The translations under genes were made by a program, and so were the position numbers. Below the pieces are notes generated by a model. It had not been told where the DNA came from. It was given only the letters and a program-made list of their open reading frames with translations, and searched no databases. From the NCBI GenBank assembly GCA_003223935.1, contig QHXQ01000051.1, positions 56,847 to 120,846 on the forward strand: DNA of 64,000 nucleotides, given 5' to 3'. How positions within the stretch are numbered: position 1 is the stretch's first letter; each line of letters starts with the position of its first letter. Origin of the DNA: Acidobacteriota bacterium. GTDB lineage: Bacteria; Acidobacteriota; Blastocatellia; Pyrinomonadales; Pyrinomonadaceae. Of this stretch, positions 37,301 through 45,031 are shown piece after piece.

Positions 37301-39812
37301 AAGGCCGCACCGGCTGCTGGTCGTGATTCACCACCTGGCGGTTGACGGGGTGTCTTGGCGAATACTGCTCGACGACATGCGGCAGGCTTACGAGCAGTTG
37401 CGGCGCGGCGACGGCGTCGAGCTTCCGCCGAAGACGCTCTCCTTCAAGCGCTGGTCTGAGCTACTCGGGGCGCACGCGCAAACGGCGGCGGTGTGGCAAG
37501 AACTTGAGTACTGGACGGCGGAGCCACGTCGGAAGGTCGGTAAGTTGCCGGTTGACCGTGCGGGGGAGAACAGGGCGGATTCGGCGCGCAGCATCTCGGC
37601 ATCCTTGACGGCTGAGGAGACCCGCCTCCTGTTGCAAGAAGTGCCGCGCGCCTACCGGACGCAGATCAACGACATGCTGCTCGCGGCATTGGCACAGGCG
37701 CTCTCCGAGTGGACGGGGAAGGGCAGAGTGCTGTTAGACCTTGAAGGGCACGGGCGAGAAGAGATCGTCGAAGGCTCTGACCTTTCAAGAACCGTCGGAT
37801 GGTTTACCACAATCTTCCCGGTGTTGCTGGAGGTGAGCAGTTCTGCTGGGCCGGGGGAGACGTTGAAGTCTGTAAAGGAGCAACTGCGGCGAGTGCCGAA
37901 TAGAGGCATCGGCTACGGCCTGCTCAGGTATCTCTGCGCCGAGGAAGCGGCCTCCGGGCAGTTGAAAAAACTTCCGCAGGCGGAGGTGTGCTTTAACTAT
38001 CTGGGACAACTGGATCAGGTCTTCCGTGACGAGACATCTCCTTTCGCCTTGGTGGACGGGCCGGTCGGTCAGGCGCGCAGCCTGCTCGGCAGGCGCAAGT
38101 ATCTGATCGAGATAGACGGCGGTGTGAGAGACGGGCGGCTTCAAACGGAGTGGGCCTATAGCGACGAAGTACACGCCCGAAGGACTATCGAGGCGTTGGC
38201 TGCGATCTTCATCAGGAAGCTGCGGAGACTGATCGAGCATTGCGTCTTGCGCGAGGCGGGAGAATATACCCCATCCGATTTTCCGTTAGTCCAGTTGGGC
38301 GAGCGGCAGCTTGAGAGGATTCAAAGAACAAGCGGACGAATAGAAGACCTCTACCCTCTATCGCCGATGCAGCAGGGGATGCTCTTCCATAGTCTCTACG
38401 GGCCGGACAGCAGAATCTACACGACCCAACTGGTCTGCGAGCTAAACGGCGGCCTGAACGAAGAGGCATTTGAGGCGGCATGGCAGGCGGCGGTAGACGC
38501 CCACGCGGTGTTCAGAACCGGCTTTGAGTGGGAGGCTGTGGAAGAGCCTGTGCAGGTGGTCAGACGCTCGGTGAGGGTGCGTCTCAAGCGGGAGGACTGG
38601 AGAAGACTGGGCCGCGCAGAGCAGGAAGAAAATTTGGAAGAGTACCTGCGGCGTGACCGTGAGCAAGGGTTTGACTTAAAGCAGCCGCCGCTGATGCGTC
38701 TGGCCCTCGTCAGGACGGCTGACGACGAGAGCCTGTTTATTTGGAGCAACCACCACCTGCTGCTGGACGGGTGGTCGCTCCCCATCATCCTGAAGGACGT
38801 ACTTGCGGCCTACGAAAGGCTACGCCGCAAAGAGCAAGTGCGGGTGATGCCCGCCCGCCCTTATCGAGACTACATCGCTTGGCTCAAAAAACAGAACTTG
38901 AGCGAGGCGGAAATCTTCTGGCGACAATTACTCAGAGGGTTCGCGTCGCCGACTCCTCTCATCTCCCGCCCGACTCACGCCGCCGCGAACGGCGACGCAG
39001 CGGAGTACGCCGAACAGCAAATCCGACTCGCGCAGTCCGCGACCGCAAGGTTACAGACGTTCGCACACCGACATCAACTGACGCTGAGCACTGTAGTGCA
39101 GGGGGCGTGGGCGTTGTTGTTAAGTTCGCACGTCGGACGAGAGGATGTTGTTTTCGGCGTGGTGGTATCGGGGCGCTCGGCGGAGATCAGGGAAGTCGAA
39201 TCAATGGTCGGGCTATTCATTAACACGCTGCCGATCCGCGCGAGGATTACAGCCGAAGCGGACTTGATCGCTTGGCTCAGGCAGTTGCAAGCGCAGCAGG
39301 CGGAGATCGGCCAATACGAATACAGCCCGCTGGCGCTGGTGCAGGAATGGAGCGAGGTGCGGCGCGGGACGCCGCTCTTTGAGAGCATCTTCGTCTTCGA
39401 GAACTATCCGGTGGAGAGCGCGGCGGACGCTTGGTTGCAAGAGTCACACGACGGCCTTCGCGTGGGCCGCGTCCGCTCCGTCGAAAGATCAAATTATCCG
39501 CTCACCGTGTGGGCGATACCCGGTCAGGAGGTAGTGCTGAAGATCGGATATGACGCGCGCCGCCTCGACGGCGCGACGGTCGGCAAACTTTTGGAAGATT
39601 ACCAGACCTTGCTCGAAGCGTTTGCGTCGAACCCCCAAAGGCGGATTTCGGAACTGCTACTTCTGATCGTACCCGAGCAGCAGACGCCCACAGACGGCGG
39701 GAGACGCGGCCACACACCCGCCGACCCGCGCCGAGTCGGCGGCGGGCCGGATGCGGGCGAGGAGACGAGGGGATTGATGCAGAGCGGGCGGAGACAGAGG
39801 GGCGGAGCATGA
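28395..39812 (+). CDS. NRPS 1: FAAL-ACP-C-A-PCP-C-A-PCP-E-C (loading, modules 1-2, condensation for 3)
   Basis: This 3805-residue synthetase starts with a fatty acyl-AMP ligase (~20-590; QYTSGSTGRPRGVMLTH, WLPMFHDMGFM) and an acyl carrier (S642 in GLDSLTA). Next come C1 (~698-1130, HHIIVDFW at 830), A1 (~1169-1680), PCP1 (S1724), C2 (~1790-2230, HHLLMDG), A2 (~2250-2750), PCP2 (S2795), an epimerase (~2843-3290, HHLAVDG, LDLEGHGRE, FNYLGQLD) and C3 (~3315-3755, HHLLLDG). The 50-residue tail is disordered. Pocket residues by eye are A1 D-F-W-N-I-G-M-V-H (the classic Thr code) and A2 D-P-E-D-V-C-M-I-T (acidic, suggesting a basic residue such as Lys/Orn, made D by the epimerase). Odd: A1's ATP loop reads SGSMG instead of SGSTG (M1326). 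AGGAG lies 5 bases before the ATG; the stop overlaps the next gene. Confidence 0.96.
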   Translation: MQYQTNTELESSSESGDRPLTLVDLLRRRALCQPDQLAYTFLLDGETSELHLTYRELEQHARAIAAALQLAGARGGRALLLYPPGLDFIEGFFGCLYAGVVAVPAYPPDPAKLQRTLPRLQAVIADAQATLVLTTSPILAMAKLIFAEAPDLKALHWLATDTVVGGVEDDGLAEQATADDLAFLQYTSGSTGRPRGVMLTHANLLHNAGLIFHVFEHTETDSYVSWLPMFHDMGFMVGVLQPLYAGIRAVVMSPASFLQRPARWLQAISRYRATTSGGPNFAYDLCARKVTMEDAAALDLGSWSVAFNGAEPVRAETLDRFASRFDCCGFRRAALYPCYGLAEATLIVTGGRKESPPVIKRMGAAALEKNGAAETSGVDTKSKLLVGCGGVLPGERVAIVDPESLTELESGRVGEIWVFGPSVAGGYWNCPEETERTFKAFLSDTGEGPFLRTEDFGFIEDGELYITGRIKDLIIIRGLNHYPQDIEWTVERCHAAIRPGCGAAFSVEAGGEERLVIVQEIDTRQGPDPEQVIEAIREAVASEHELQVYAVALIKPGQIPKTSSGKIQRRASRQRFLDSALDPVAEWRAILSEESNALDLATPPLSEEAIQSWLALQVAAKLGLSSGDVDINQPLARYGLDSLTAVELAHSVETNLGIALPMVSFLQGSSVAQLAAQALSQLGDRLRTQSPPPPIREREIEYPLSYGQRGLWFLHNLAPESAAYNIARAVRVRAALDVAALRRALSALVGRHATLRTTFAASRGRPVQRVHERFELGFRQEDTRHWSEAQLDERLSEEADRPFDLERGPLLRINLFTRSSDEHILLLAAHHIIVDFWSLALLMHELGLLYRAEKSGVRATLPTLHSSYSGFVRWQEELLSGEEGERHWAYWRSQLSGELPVLNLPTTRPRPPAQTFRGASEPFRLSAELTRRLKAMSREHGVTLYVTLLAAFQTLLHRYTGQEELLVGSVTAGRTKAKFAPLVGYFVNPLVLRATVFDDATFESFLAQVHRSVLDAFEHQDYPFSLLVERLEAARDPSRSPLFQVMFSMQKAQLPGDENLSLFALGETGARMNLGGLKLESLPLKRRVAQFDLTLMMAEAGEELVATFEYNTDLFDAATIRRLARSFQTLLEAVVANPAERISRLPLLMPAEANLLLESWRAAPTFYREEQTIHQLFEQQAAATPEATAIVFGEQHLSYREYNERANKLARHLQRLGVGPEALVGICVERGAEMLVGLLGILKAGGAYVPLDASYPPERLAFMLDDAQVEVLVTQENLLGQIPAHKAEVVCLDRDWREIEQKRADNPDSSVSPDNAAYVIYTSGSMGRPKGVVVTHRNVTRLFAATQEWFDFSGRDVWTLFHSYAFDFSVWEVWGALLYGGRLVVVPYFVSRTPEAFYELLRREGVTVLNQTPSAFRQLMRAEERAGGEGGLALRLLIFGGEALELQSLRPWLERHGDERPQLVNMYGITETTVHVTYRRIRMADLESARRSVIGRAIPDLQVYVLDRHQQPVPAGVAGELCVVGDGLARGYLHQPGLTAEQFIADPFGGGTGERLYRSGDLGRYLADGEIEYLGRIDQQIKIRGFRVEPSEIEATLDEHPAVRESVVIAREDATGDKRLVAYVVARGGELFSAETLRDHLRQRLPGYMLPAAIVKVEALPLTEHGKVDRRALPPPEEIIARSKKSFEAPRTRTERTLAAVWSEVLGIKQVGIHDNFFEMGGDSILSLQVVARAREAGIELTPKQLFQQQTVAELARVVGTLRRAENSRPEGVGLVELDERHLKELARGGRIEDIYPLTPTQQGMLFHSLSEPASGVYTTQLVCELKGRLDEEAFQAAWQVVVRRQQSLRADFAWEVGAEPVQVVRRAVEVKLRREDWRSHSREVQEELLEEYLRRDRAQGFDLRCAPLMRLALFRRSGEGYVFVLSNHHLLMDGWSLSIVLKEVFALYDADCEGRALRLKELRPFRDYVAWLRQQDQDEAEAFWRGALEGFTSPTPLGVESGRADLSAQGRGYAEESLRLSEASTAALQALARQHQLTLSTLVQGAWALLLSRYSGEQDIVFGVTSSGRPADLTGSEAMVGLFINTLPVRVRVPSGQSLISWLKDFQGRLVELRQYEYSSLMQVQEWSEVRRGSALFESIFVFENYPVDVAILERHERLDVAGLRSVEQTNYPLTIAAVPGAELALHVGYKTARFDAATVRRMLRHLETLLKGIIARPHRRVSELSLLTAVERDRLIREWNETQADFPQLCLHELFERQAAATPDAVALIFEGERLSYQELNRRANKLAHYLRTLGVSRGALVGICLERGAEMIVGLLGILKAGGAYLPLDPEYPKERLAFMLADAQVTVVLTTERLLENLPEHGANVVRLDAERESISRQSGANPRGLASGEDLAYVIYTSGSTGRPKGVMVCHRSVCNHMQWIAREFPLDESDRMLLKYSISFDPAVEEIFHPLITGAGLVIASPGGQYNIGYLVELMCEQRVTAIDVVPTMLKAFIEDERIKGCRSLRRVTCGGEVLSAGLKDRVYGLLGEVELVNMYGPTEATITATYYKCRPGKDEQVVAIGRPVANTRVYILDGNLEPVPAGVTGEICIGGDGLAWGYLNQSRLTAEKFIPNPFSAEAGARLYKTGDSGRYSADGTIEYVGRVDRQVKVRGFRIELGEVEARLRKHGAVTEAVVVAREEAGGDKRLVAYVVSDREEAVTPGELRGYLKEELPEHMLPAAIVLLDALPLTASGKVNLRALPAPEEIKPEEDHIEPRTPVEKELARIWVEVLGLERVGITDNFFELGGDSILSIQIVARARDAGLSFTPKQLFQHQTISELAAITKISRAGAAEEEASEGVIPLTPIQRWFFEQEELPEPHHYNQAVMLELRPPARAGLLEKSLERLIEHHDALRLRFECKARGWEQRNAARATHDVFRRVDLSSLAPETQTAEIERAANEAQSSLNLSEGPIIRAVYFDLGVERPHRLLVVIHHLAVDGVSWRILLDDMRQAYEQLRRGDGVELPPKTLSFKRWSELLGAHAQTAAVWQELEYWTAEPRRKVGKLPVDRAGENRADSARSISASLTAEETRLLLQEVPRAYRTQINDMLLAALAQALSEWTGKGRVLLDLEGHGREEIVEGSDLSRTVGWFTTIFPVLLEVSSSAGPGETLKSVKEQLRRVPNRGIGYGLLRYLCAEEAASGQLKKLPQAEVCFNYLGQLDQVFRDETSPFALVDGPVGQARSLLGRRKYLIEIDGGVRDGRLQTEWAYSDEVHARRTIEALAAIFIRKLRRLIEHCVLREAGEYTPSDFPLVQLGERQLERIQRTSGRIEDLYPLSPMQQGMLFHSLYGPDSRIYTTQLVCELNGGLNEEAFEAAWQAAVDAHAVFRTGFEWEAVEEPVQVVRRSVRVRLKREDWRRLGRAEQEENLEEYLRRDREQGFDLKQPPLMRLALVRTADDESLFIWSNHHLLLDGWSLPIILKDVLAAYERLRRKEQVRVMPARPYRDYIAWLKKQNLSEAEIFWRQLLRGFASPTPLISRPTHAAANGDAAEYAEQQIRLAQSATARLQTFAHRHQLTLSTVVQGAWALLLSSHVGREDVVFGVVVSGRSAEIREVESMVGLFINTLPIRARITAEADLIAWLRQLQAQQAEIGQYEYSPLALVQEWSEVRRGTPLFESIFVFENYPVESAADAWLQESHDGLRVGRVRSVERSNYPLTVWAIPGQEVVLKIGYDARRLDGATVGKLLEDYQTLLEAFASNPQRRISELLLLIVPEQQTPTDGGRRGHTPADPRRVGGGPDAGEETRGLMQSGRRQRGGA

Positions 39813-42800
39813 AGGAGATGAGCCAGTCGCGGGATGCGCTCGCGCTCGCGGAGCAGAAACGCGAGTTGCTCGAATACTTGCCTGAAGAGGGCGGAGCGAC
39901 CCCGCCCGCGCCCTCGGCTATTTCATTTCCGAAAGAGCAAACCATCCACGAGTTGTTCGAGCGGCAGGCCGCGGCGACGCCTGATGCGGTCGCCATCAGC
40001 TTTGAAGATGAACGGCTGACTTACCGCGAGCTTAACGCGCGGGCCAACAGGTTGGCCCACCACCTGCGCGGCCTCGGCGTCGGGCCGGAGACCTGCGTCG
40101 GGATTCTCGTCGAACGTTCCCTTGAAATGGTGGTGGCGATCCTCGGCGTGCTCAAGGCCGGCGGCTGCTATCTGCCTTTAGACCCGGCCTATCCGCCGGA
40201 GCGCCTCTCTTTCATGCTCGAAGACGCACGCGCGCCTCTACTGCTGACCGAAGAGGCTTTATTCGCGCGCGTGCCTGAATGTCGCGTGCGAGTGGTTTGC
40301 CTCGACCGAGACCGAAAAACGATTGCAAGCGAGAGCGCCGAAAATCTGCCGCGCGTCGCCACGCCTTCGAACCTGGCCTATGTCATCTACACCTCCGGGT
40401 CAACAGGCCAGCCGAAGGGCGTCGCAATCAGCCACGCCAACGTCGCGCGACTTTTCGAGGCGACTCACGGGTGGTTCGATTTCGACGGGCGCGACGTGTG
40501 GACGCTCTTTCATTCTTGCGCCTTCGATTTCTCCGTCTGGGAGTTGTGGGGCGCGCTCCTCTACGGCGGGCGAATGGTGATTGTTCCCTTCTCTGTGAGC
40601 CGTGACCCCGCGGCTTTCTACGAACTGCTGCGGCGCGAGCGCGTGACGGTGCTCAACCAGACGCCGTCGGCCTTCCGGCAACTGAATCAGGCTGAAGGAA
40701 GTCTGCCGGAAAGAAACGGCGGCGCGCAAGCAGAACTCTCCCTGCGTCTGTTGATCTTCGGCGGCGAAGCGCTCGAATTGCAAAGTCTGCGGCCGTGGTT
40801 CGAGCGGCACGGAGACGAGCGCCCGCGCCTCGTCAACATGTACGGCATCACAGAGACGACCGTCCACGTCACCTACCGCCCCATCACGACGGACGATTTA
40901 AATGCCGGACGCGGGAGTGTGATCGGCAGAGCGATTCCAGACCTGCAAGTCTACGTGCTCGACGACGACTTGCGTCCTGTTCCCGCCGGCCTCCAAGGCG
41001 AACTCTACGTCGGCGGGGCCGGACTCGCGCGCGGCTACCTGAACCGACCCGACCTGACGGCAGAACGCTTCCGTCCCGATCCGTTCGGCGGCGAGCCGGG
41101 CGCGCGTCTCTACCGCACCGGGGACTTGGCGCGCCTCGTGCCCGGCGGCGACTTAGAGTATCTAGGCCGCGCCGACGATCAGGTGAAGGTTCGCGGATTC
41201 CGCATCGAACTCGGTGAGGTCAATGCGGCGCTCGCGCAGCATCCGTCCGTCCGGGAGAGTATCGTTCTGGCGAGGAAGGATGTGCCGGGAGAGAAGCGGC
41301 TGGTGGCTTACAGCGTTTGTGACGAAGAAGCGCGCCCGACGGGCGGCGACCTGCGCGAGTTTTTGAAAGACAAGCTGCCGGAGCACATGATTCCGTCCGC
41401 CTTCGTCTTCCTCGAAGCCCTACCGCTGACCCCGAACGGCAAAGTTGATCGCAAACTGCTGCCCGCACCCAATTGGGCCGCGCCCGAACTCGAAGGCGTC
41501 TTCGTCGCGCCGCGCACGAAGGTCGAGCGGGCGCTGGCGGAGGTCTGGGCCGAGGCGCTCGGCGTTCGGCAGGTCGGCATTGACGACAACTACTTCGCGT
41601 TGGGTGGAGATTCGATCCGCAGCATCCGCGTGCGGGCCGGGGCGCTCGCGAGAGGGTTGGACTTCTCGCTCCAGCAGCTTTTCCAACACCCGACGATTCG
41701 TGAACTCGCCGAACAAGTCAGCGTCGCCGAAACCCGTCATGACACGCCGCCACACGATCAGCCCTTCAGCCTGATCTCGGAAGAAGACCGGCGCAAGCTG
41801 CCCCCGGCGGTTGAGGACGCTTACCCGCTCTCGCGGTTGCAGTCCGGCATGATCTTTCACAGCGAGTACAGCCCCGACTACATCATCTACGTCAGCAGCC
41901 TGCATCTGCGTCTCCCGCTCGACATCGAGAAGTTGCAGTTCGCGCTCGGCCAGATGGCGAGCCGTCACGAGATGCTGCGCACTTCGTTCGCCCCGACCGG
42001 CTTCAGCGAACCCTTACAGTTCGTTCATCAAACAACTCACCTCCCTCTGCGCATCGAAGACCTGCGCCACCTCTCGCCGCCGGAGCAGCAGCGGCAGATA
42101 GATGAATGGATCAAGTCGGAAACGCGCAGGAGGTTTGATTGGACGAAGGCTCCGCTGCTCCGCTTTCATGTGCACGTGCGCGGGGCCGACTCGATTCAGT
42201 TTACGGTGAGCGAGCCTTTCTTCGACGGCTGGAGCGTGGCCTCATTCTGCACCGAACTCTTCGAGCGCTACTTCGCCCTCCTGAACGGAAGGCCCATCCC
42301 CGTAGAGCCGCTCCTCTCCGCCTCATACAAAGACTTCGTGTCGCGCGAACGCGAAGCACTACAGTCCGAGCGATGCCGGAGTTACTGGGCCGCGACGCTC
42401 GCCGACGCTACCGCCAGCCGTTTCGCCCGCCGGCCATTCACCCAAACGGCTGCCGACGTTCAGGAAGTCGCGCGGCTTGAGGTTCCGGTCTCTACGGAAG
42501 TCTCCAACGGCTTGAAGAGGTTAGCTCAAACCACGGAAGTCTCGCTTAAGAGCGTTCTCTTGGCTGCGCACATGAAGGTGCTCGGCCTTCTTATGGGGCA
42601 ATCGGACGTGACGACGGGCCTCCTCATCAACGGGCGACCGGAGAAGGCCGATGGAGAGCGAATCCTCGGGGCTTTTCTCAACACTGTGCCGTTGCGCGTG
42701 GAGCTGAGCGGCGGCACGTGGGCCGATCTGGCTCGTCGTGCTTTCGAGGCCGAAAACGAACTCCTGCCCTTCAGACGTTACCCCATCCAAGAGTTGCAAA

Positions 42801-45031
42801 GAGTACACAGCGCGGAAGGGTTATTCAACACGGTCTTCAACTACACGCACTTTCACGTCGCCGACCGCCTGCGCGGCGTTGACGGCTTGGAAGTCATCGG
42901 CGTTGACGGCACGGAGCAGACTTACTACGCGCTGACGGCCCAGTTCAACGTGGACAACTTCTCCTCGCGCGTCGAGCTGGCCTTGGATTATCGAACCATA
43001 GAACTCGGCGATGAACAGGCGAAGGAGATAGCGGGTTATTACAGCCGCGTGCTCGCCGCAATGGCTGCGGGGCCTTACGCGCGCCACGAGGCGGCGTGCC
43101 TGCTTTCGGACGAGGAACGCCGTCGCCTGCTGGTAGAGCTGAACGACACCCGCACGGCCTTCCCCGAAGACAGATGCGTCCAACAGTTGTTCGAGGAGCA
43201 AGTGGCGCGCGCGCCCGACACGGTCGCCGTCCGCATCGGTGAAGAGGAGTTGAGCTACCGCGAATTGAACCGGCGCGCGAACAGGCTCGCCCGGCACCTG
43301 CGAGAACTCGGAGTAGGCCCGGAAGCTATTGTGGGAATCTTCGCGGAGCGCTCGCTGGAGACGTTGGTCGGGCTGCTCGCGGTGTTGAAAGCGGGCGGGG
43401 CGTATCTCCCGCTCGATCCGAGATACCCGTCCGAGCGCATCAATTTCATGATCGAAGACGCGCGAGCGCGTGTGATCCTGACGCAGAGCCGCCTTCTAGA
43501 TCGCCTTCCAAACACGGCAGCGCGGGCGGTTTGTCTGGACGCCGACTGGCCCGTCATCTCTCGTGAGAGCAATGAAAACCTTCAGGCGCGGGCGACGCCG
43601 GATAACTTGGCCTACGTCATCTACACCTCCGGCTCGACGGGATGGCCTAAGGGAGTGCTCGTCGCCCACCGTGGGGTGACGAACATGATCGCGGCCTCAA
43701 TCGAGATGTTTAAAGTCACGAGCCGCAGCCGAATATTGCAGGCGGCCTCCCTCAGTTTCGACGCCTCGGTCTTAGAGATTTTCATGACTTGGCTCGCAGG
43801 GGCCACGCTCTATCCGGTAAGCCGTGACGTTATGGCATCCGGAACTGATCTGGCCGCGATGCTGCGCGGGGCTGCCATCACAACCATAGCTGTGACGCCT
43901 TCGCTGCTGGAGGTGATCCCCGACGGAGAATACCCGGCACTGCACTCAATCACAGTCGGGGGCGAGGCTTGCGGCGCAGACATTGCGGCGCGTTGGTCAC
44001 GCAGGCGGCGACTGTTCAACGCCTACGCGCCGACGGAAGCGACCGTCTACGCGACGGCGGCGCGGTGCGCGGAAGCCGAGCGACGTATCCCGCCTCTCGG
44101 TCGGCCCATCTCAAACATGCAAATCTACCTGCTGGACTCGCATCTTCAGCCTGTCCCCGTCGGCATACCCGGCGAGATTCACGTCGGCGGCGTTGGGTTG
44201 GCGCGAGGTTATCTGAACCGGCCCGAGTTGACGGCGGAGCGTTTCGTCCCCGACCCGTTCAGCCGGACGCCCGGCGCGCGCCTCTACAAGACGGGCGACC
44301 TTGCGCGCTTCCGCACCGACGGCCAAATCCAGTTCGTCGGGCGCACGGATCAGCAGGTGAAAGTGCGAGGCTTCCGCATAGAACTCGGAGAGATAGAGAC
44401 TGTGTTGGGCCGACACCCCGGCGTGCGGGAAGCCGTAGTCGTTGCACGCGAAGATGCGCCGGGTGGAAAGCGGCTGATCGCTTACGTGGTCGCGCGTGAA
44501 GAACCACCAACGACGAGCAAGATGCGGGACTATTTAAAAAAGAGGTTGCCGGAGTACATGCTGCCTTCCTCGTTCGTCGTGCTCGACGCCCTGCCGCTCA
44601 CAGCCACCGGGAAGGTTGACCGCAACGCGCTGCCCGCGCCTGAGCAGGCGAGGCCGGAACTGGCGCAGGTCTATGTCGCGCCGCGGACGGCTGTGGAGGA
44701 GGTGCTGTGCGGCGTCTTCTCTGAAGTGCTTCAGATCGAGCGGGTCGGCGTTCATGACAGCTTCTTCGAGTTGGGCGGTCATTCGCTCTTAGCCACGCAG
44801 GTGGCGTCGCGGGTGCGGGAGACGTTGCGGGTGGAGTTGGCGTTGCGCAGGCTCTTTGAAGCGCCGAGTGTGGCGGAGTTAGCGGAGGTCATTTTAGAGG
44901 ATGAGGGTGCGCGGGAGAGGATAGAGCGCACCGCCGAGTTGTTGCTGAAGCTCTCCACGCTCTCTGATGAAGAGGCCGGGAAGTTAATCGCGGAACCAGC
45001 CAGCCCTGAGGGGAAGGAGCCGGAGCGATGA
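39809..45031 (+). CDS. NRPS 2: A-PCP-C*-A-PCP (modules 3-4)
   Basis: This 1740-residue synthetase starts directly with an adenylation domain, its condensation partner being C3 at the end of NRPS 1. Order: short helical docking-like start (1-35), A3 (~42-550), PCP3 (S602), C4 (~668-1090), A4 (~1120-1620), PCP4 (S1659) and a helical tail ERIERTAELLLKLSTLSDEE. A3 pocket residues repeat the Thr code of A1 (D-F-W-N-I-G-M-V-H). A4 reads D-A-L-A-I-V-A-V-Y, a hydrophobic pocket without an assignment I trust; its core motif A5 is NAYAPTE instead of NxYGPTE. C4 lacks the catalytic HHxxxDG: the aligned segment is SEPFFDG (801-807), with both histidines absent and two residues fewer. C4 belongs to the subgroup opening VEDAYPLSRLQSGMIFHSEYS, whose usual motif retains HH. 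Both ends of the gene overlap neighbours by ATGA. Confidence 0.95.
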   Translation: MKEMSQSRDALALAEQKRELLEYLPEEGGATPPAPSAISFPKEQTIHELFERQAAATPDAVAISFEDERLTYRELNARANRLAHHLRGLGVGPETCVGILVERSLEMVVAILGVLKAGGCYLPLDPAYPPERLSFMLEDARAPLLLTEEALFARVPECRVRVVCLDRDRKTIASESAENLPRVATPSNLAYVIYTSGSTGQPKGVAISHANVARLFEATHGWFDFDGRDVWTLFHSCAFDFSVWELWGALLYGGRMVIVPFSVSRDPAAFYELLRRERVTVLNQTPSAFRQLNQAEGSLPERNGGAQAELSLRLLIFGGEALELQSLRPWFERHGDERPRLVNMYGITETTVHVTYRPITTDDLNAGRGSVIGRAIPDLQVYVLDDDLRPVPAGLQGELYVGGAGLARGYLNRPDLTAERFRPDPFGGEPGARLYRTGDLARLVPGGDLEYLGRADDQVKVRGFRIELGEVNAALAQHPSVRESIVLARKDVPGEKRLVAYSVCDEEARPTGGDLREFLKDKLPEHMIPSAFVFLEALPLTPNGKVDRKLLPAPNWAAPELEGVFVAPRTKVERALAEVWAEALGVRQVGIDDNYFALGGDSIRSIRVRAGALARGLDFSLQQLFQHPTIRELAEQVSVAETRHDTPPHDQPFSLISEEDRRKLPPAVEDAYPLSRLQSGMIFHSEYSPDYIIYVSSLHLRLPLDIEKLQFALGQMASRHEMLRTSFAPTGFSEPLQFVHQTTHLPLRIEDLRHLSPPEQQRQIDEWIKSETRRRFDWTKAPLLRFHVHVRGADSIQFTVSEPFFDGWSVASFCTELFERYFALLNGRPIPVEPLLSASYKDFVSREREALQSERCRSYWAATLADATASRFARRPFTQTAADVQEVARLEVPVSTEVSNGLKRLAQTTEVSLKSVLLAAHMKVLGLLMGQSDVTTGLLINGRPEKADGERILGAFLNTVPLRVELSGGTWADLARRAFEAENELLPFRRYPIQELQRVHSAEGLFNTVFNYTHFHVADRLRGVDGLEVIGVDGTEQTYYALTAQFNVDNFSSRVELALDYRTIELGDEQAKEIAGYYSRVLAAMAAGPYARHEAACLLSDEERRRLLVELNDTRTAFPEDRCVQQLFEEQVARAPDTVAVRIGEEELSYRELNRRANRLARHLRELGVGPEAIVGIFAERSLETLVGLLAVLKAGGAYLPLDPRYPSERINFMIEDARARVILTQSRLLDRLPNTAARAVCLDADWPVISRESNENLQARATPDNLAYVIYTSGSTGWPKGVLVAHRGVTNMIAASIEMFKVTSRSRILQAASLSFDASVLEIFMTWLAGATLYPVSRDVMASGTDLAAMLRGAAITTIAVTPSLLEVIPDGEYPALHSITVGGEACGADIAARWSRRRRLFNAYAPTEATVYATAARCAEAERRIPPLGRPISNMQIYLLDSHLQPVPVGIPGEIHVGGVGLARGYLNRPELTAERFVPDPFSRTPGARLYKTGDLARFRTDGQIQFVGRTDQQVKVRGFRIELGEIETVLGRHPGVREAVVVAREDAPGGKRLIAYVVAREEPPTTSKMRDYLKKRLPEYMLPSSFVVLDALPLTATGKVDRNALPAPEQARPELAQVYVAPRTAVEEVLCGVFSEVLQIERVGVHDSFFELGGHSLLATQVASRVRETLRVELALRRLFEAPSVAELAEVILEDEGARERIERTAELLLKLSTLSDEEAGKLIAEPASPEGKEPER
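44252..44345 (+). repeat. 94-bp identical segment A4/A5, copy 1
   Basis: From GACCCGTTCAGCC to GGGCGCA this stretch matches 47635-47728 base for base. It covers the A8-core region of the adenylation domains of modules 4 and 5. Confidence 0.9.
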
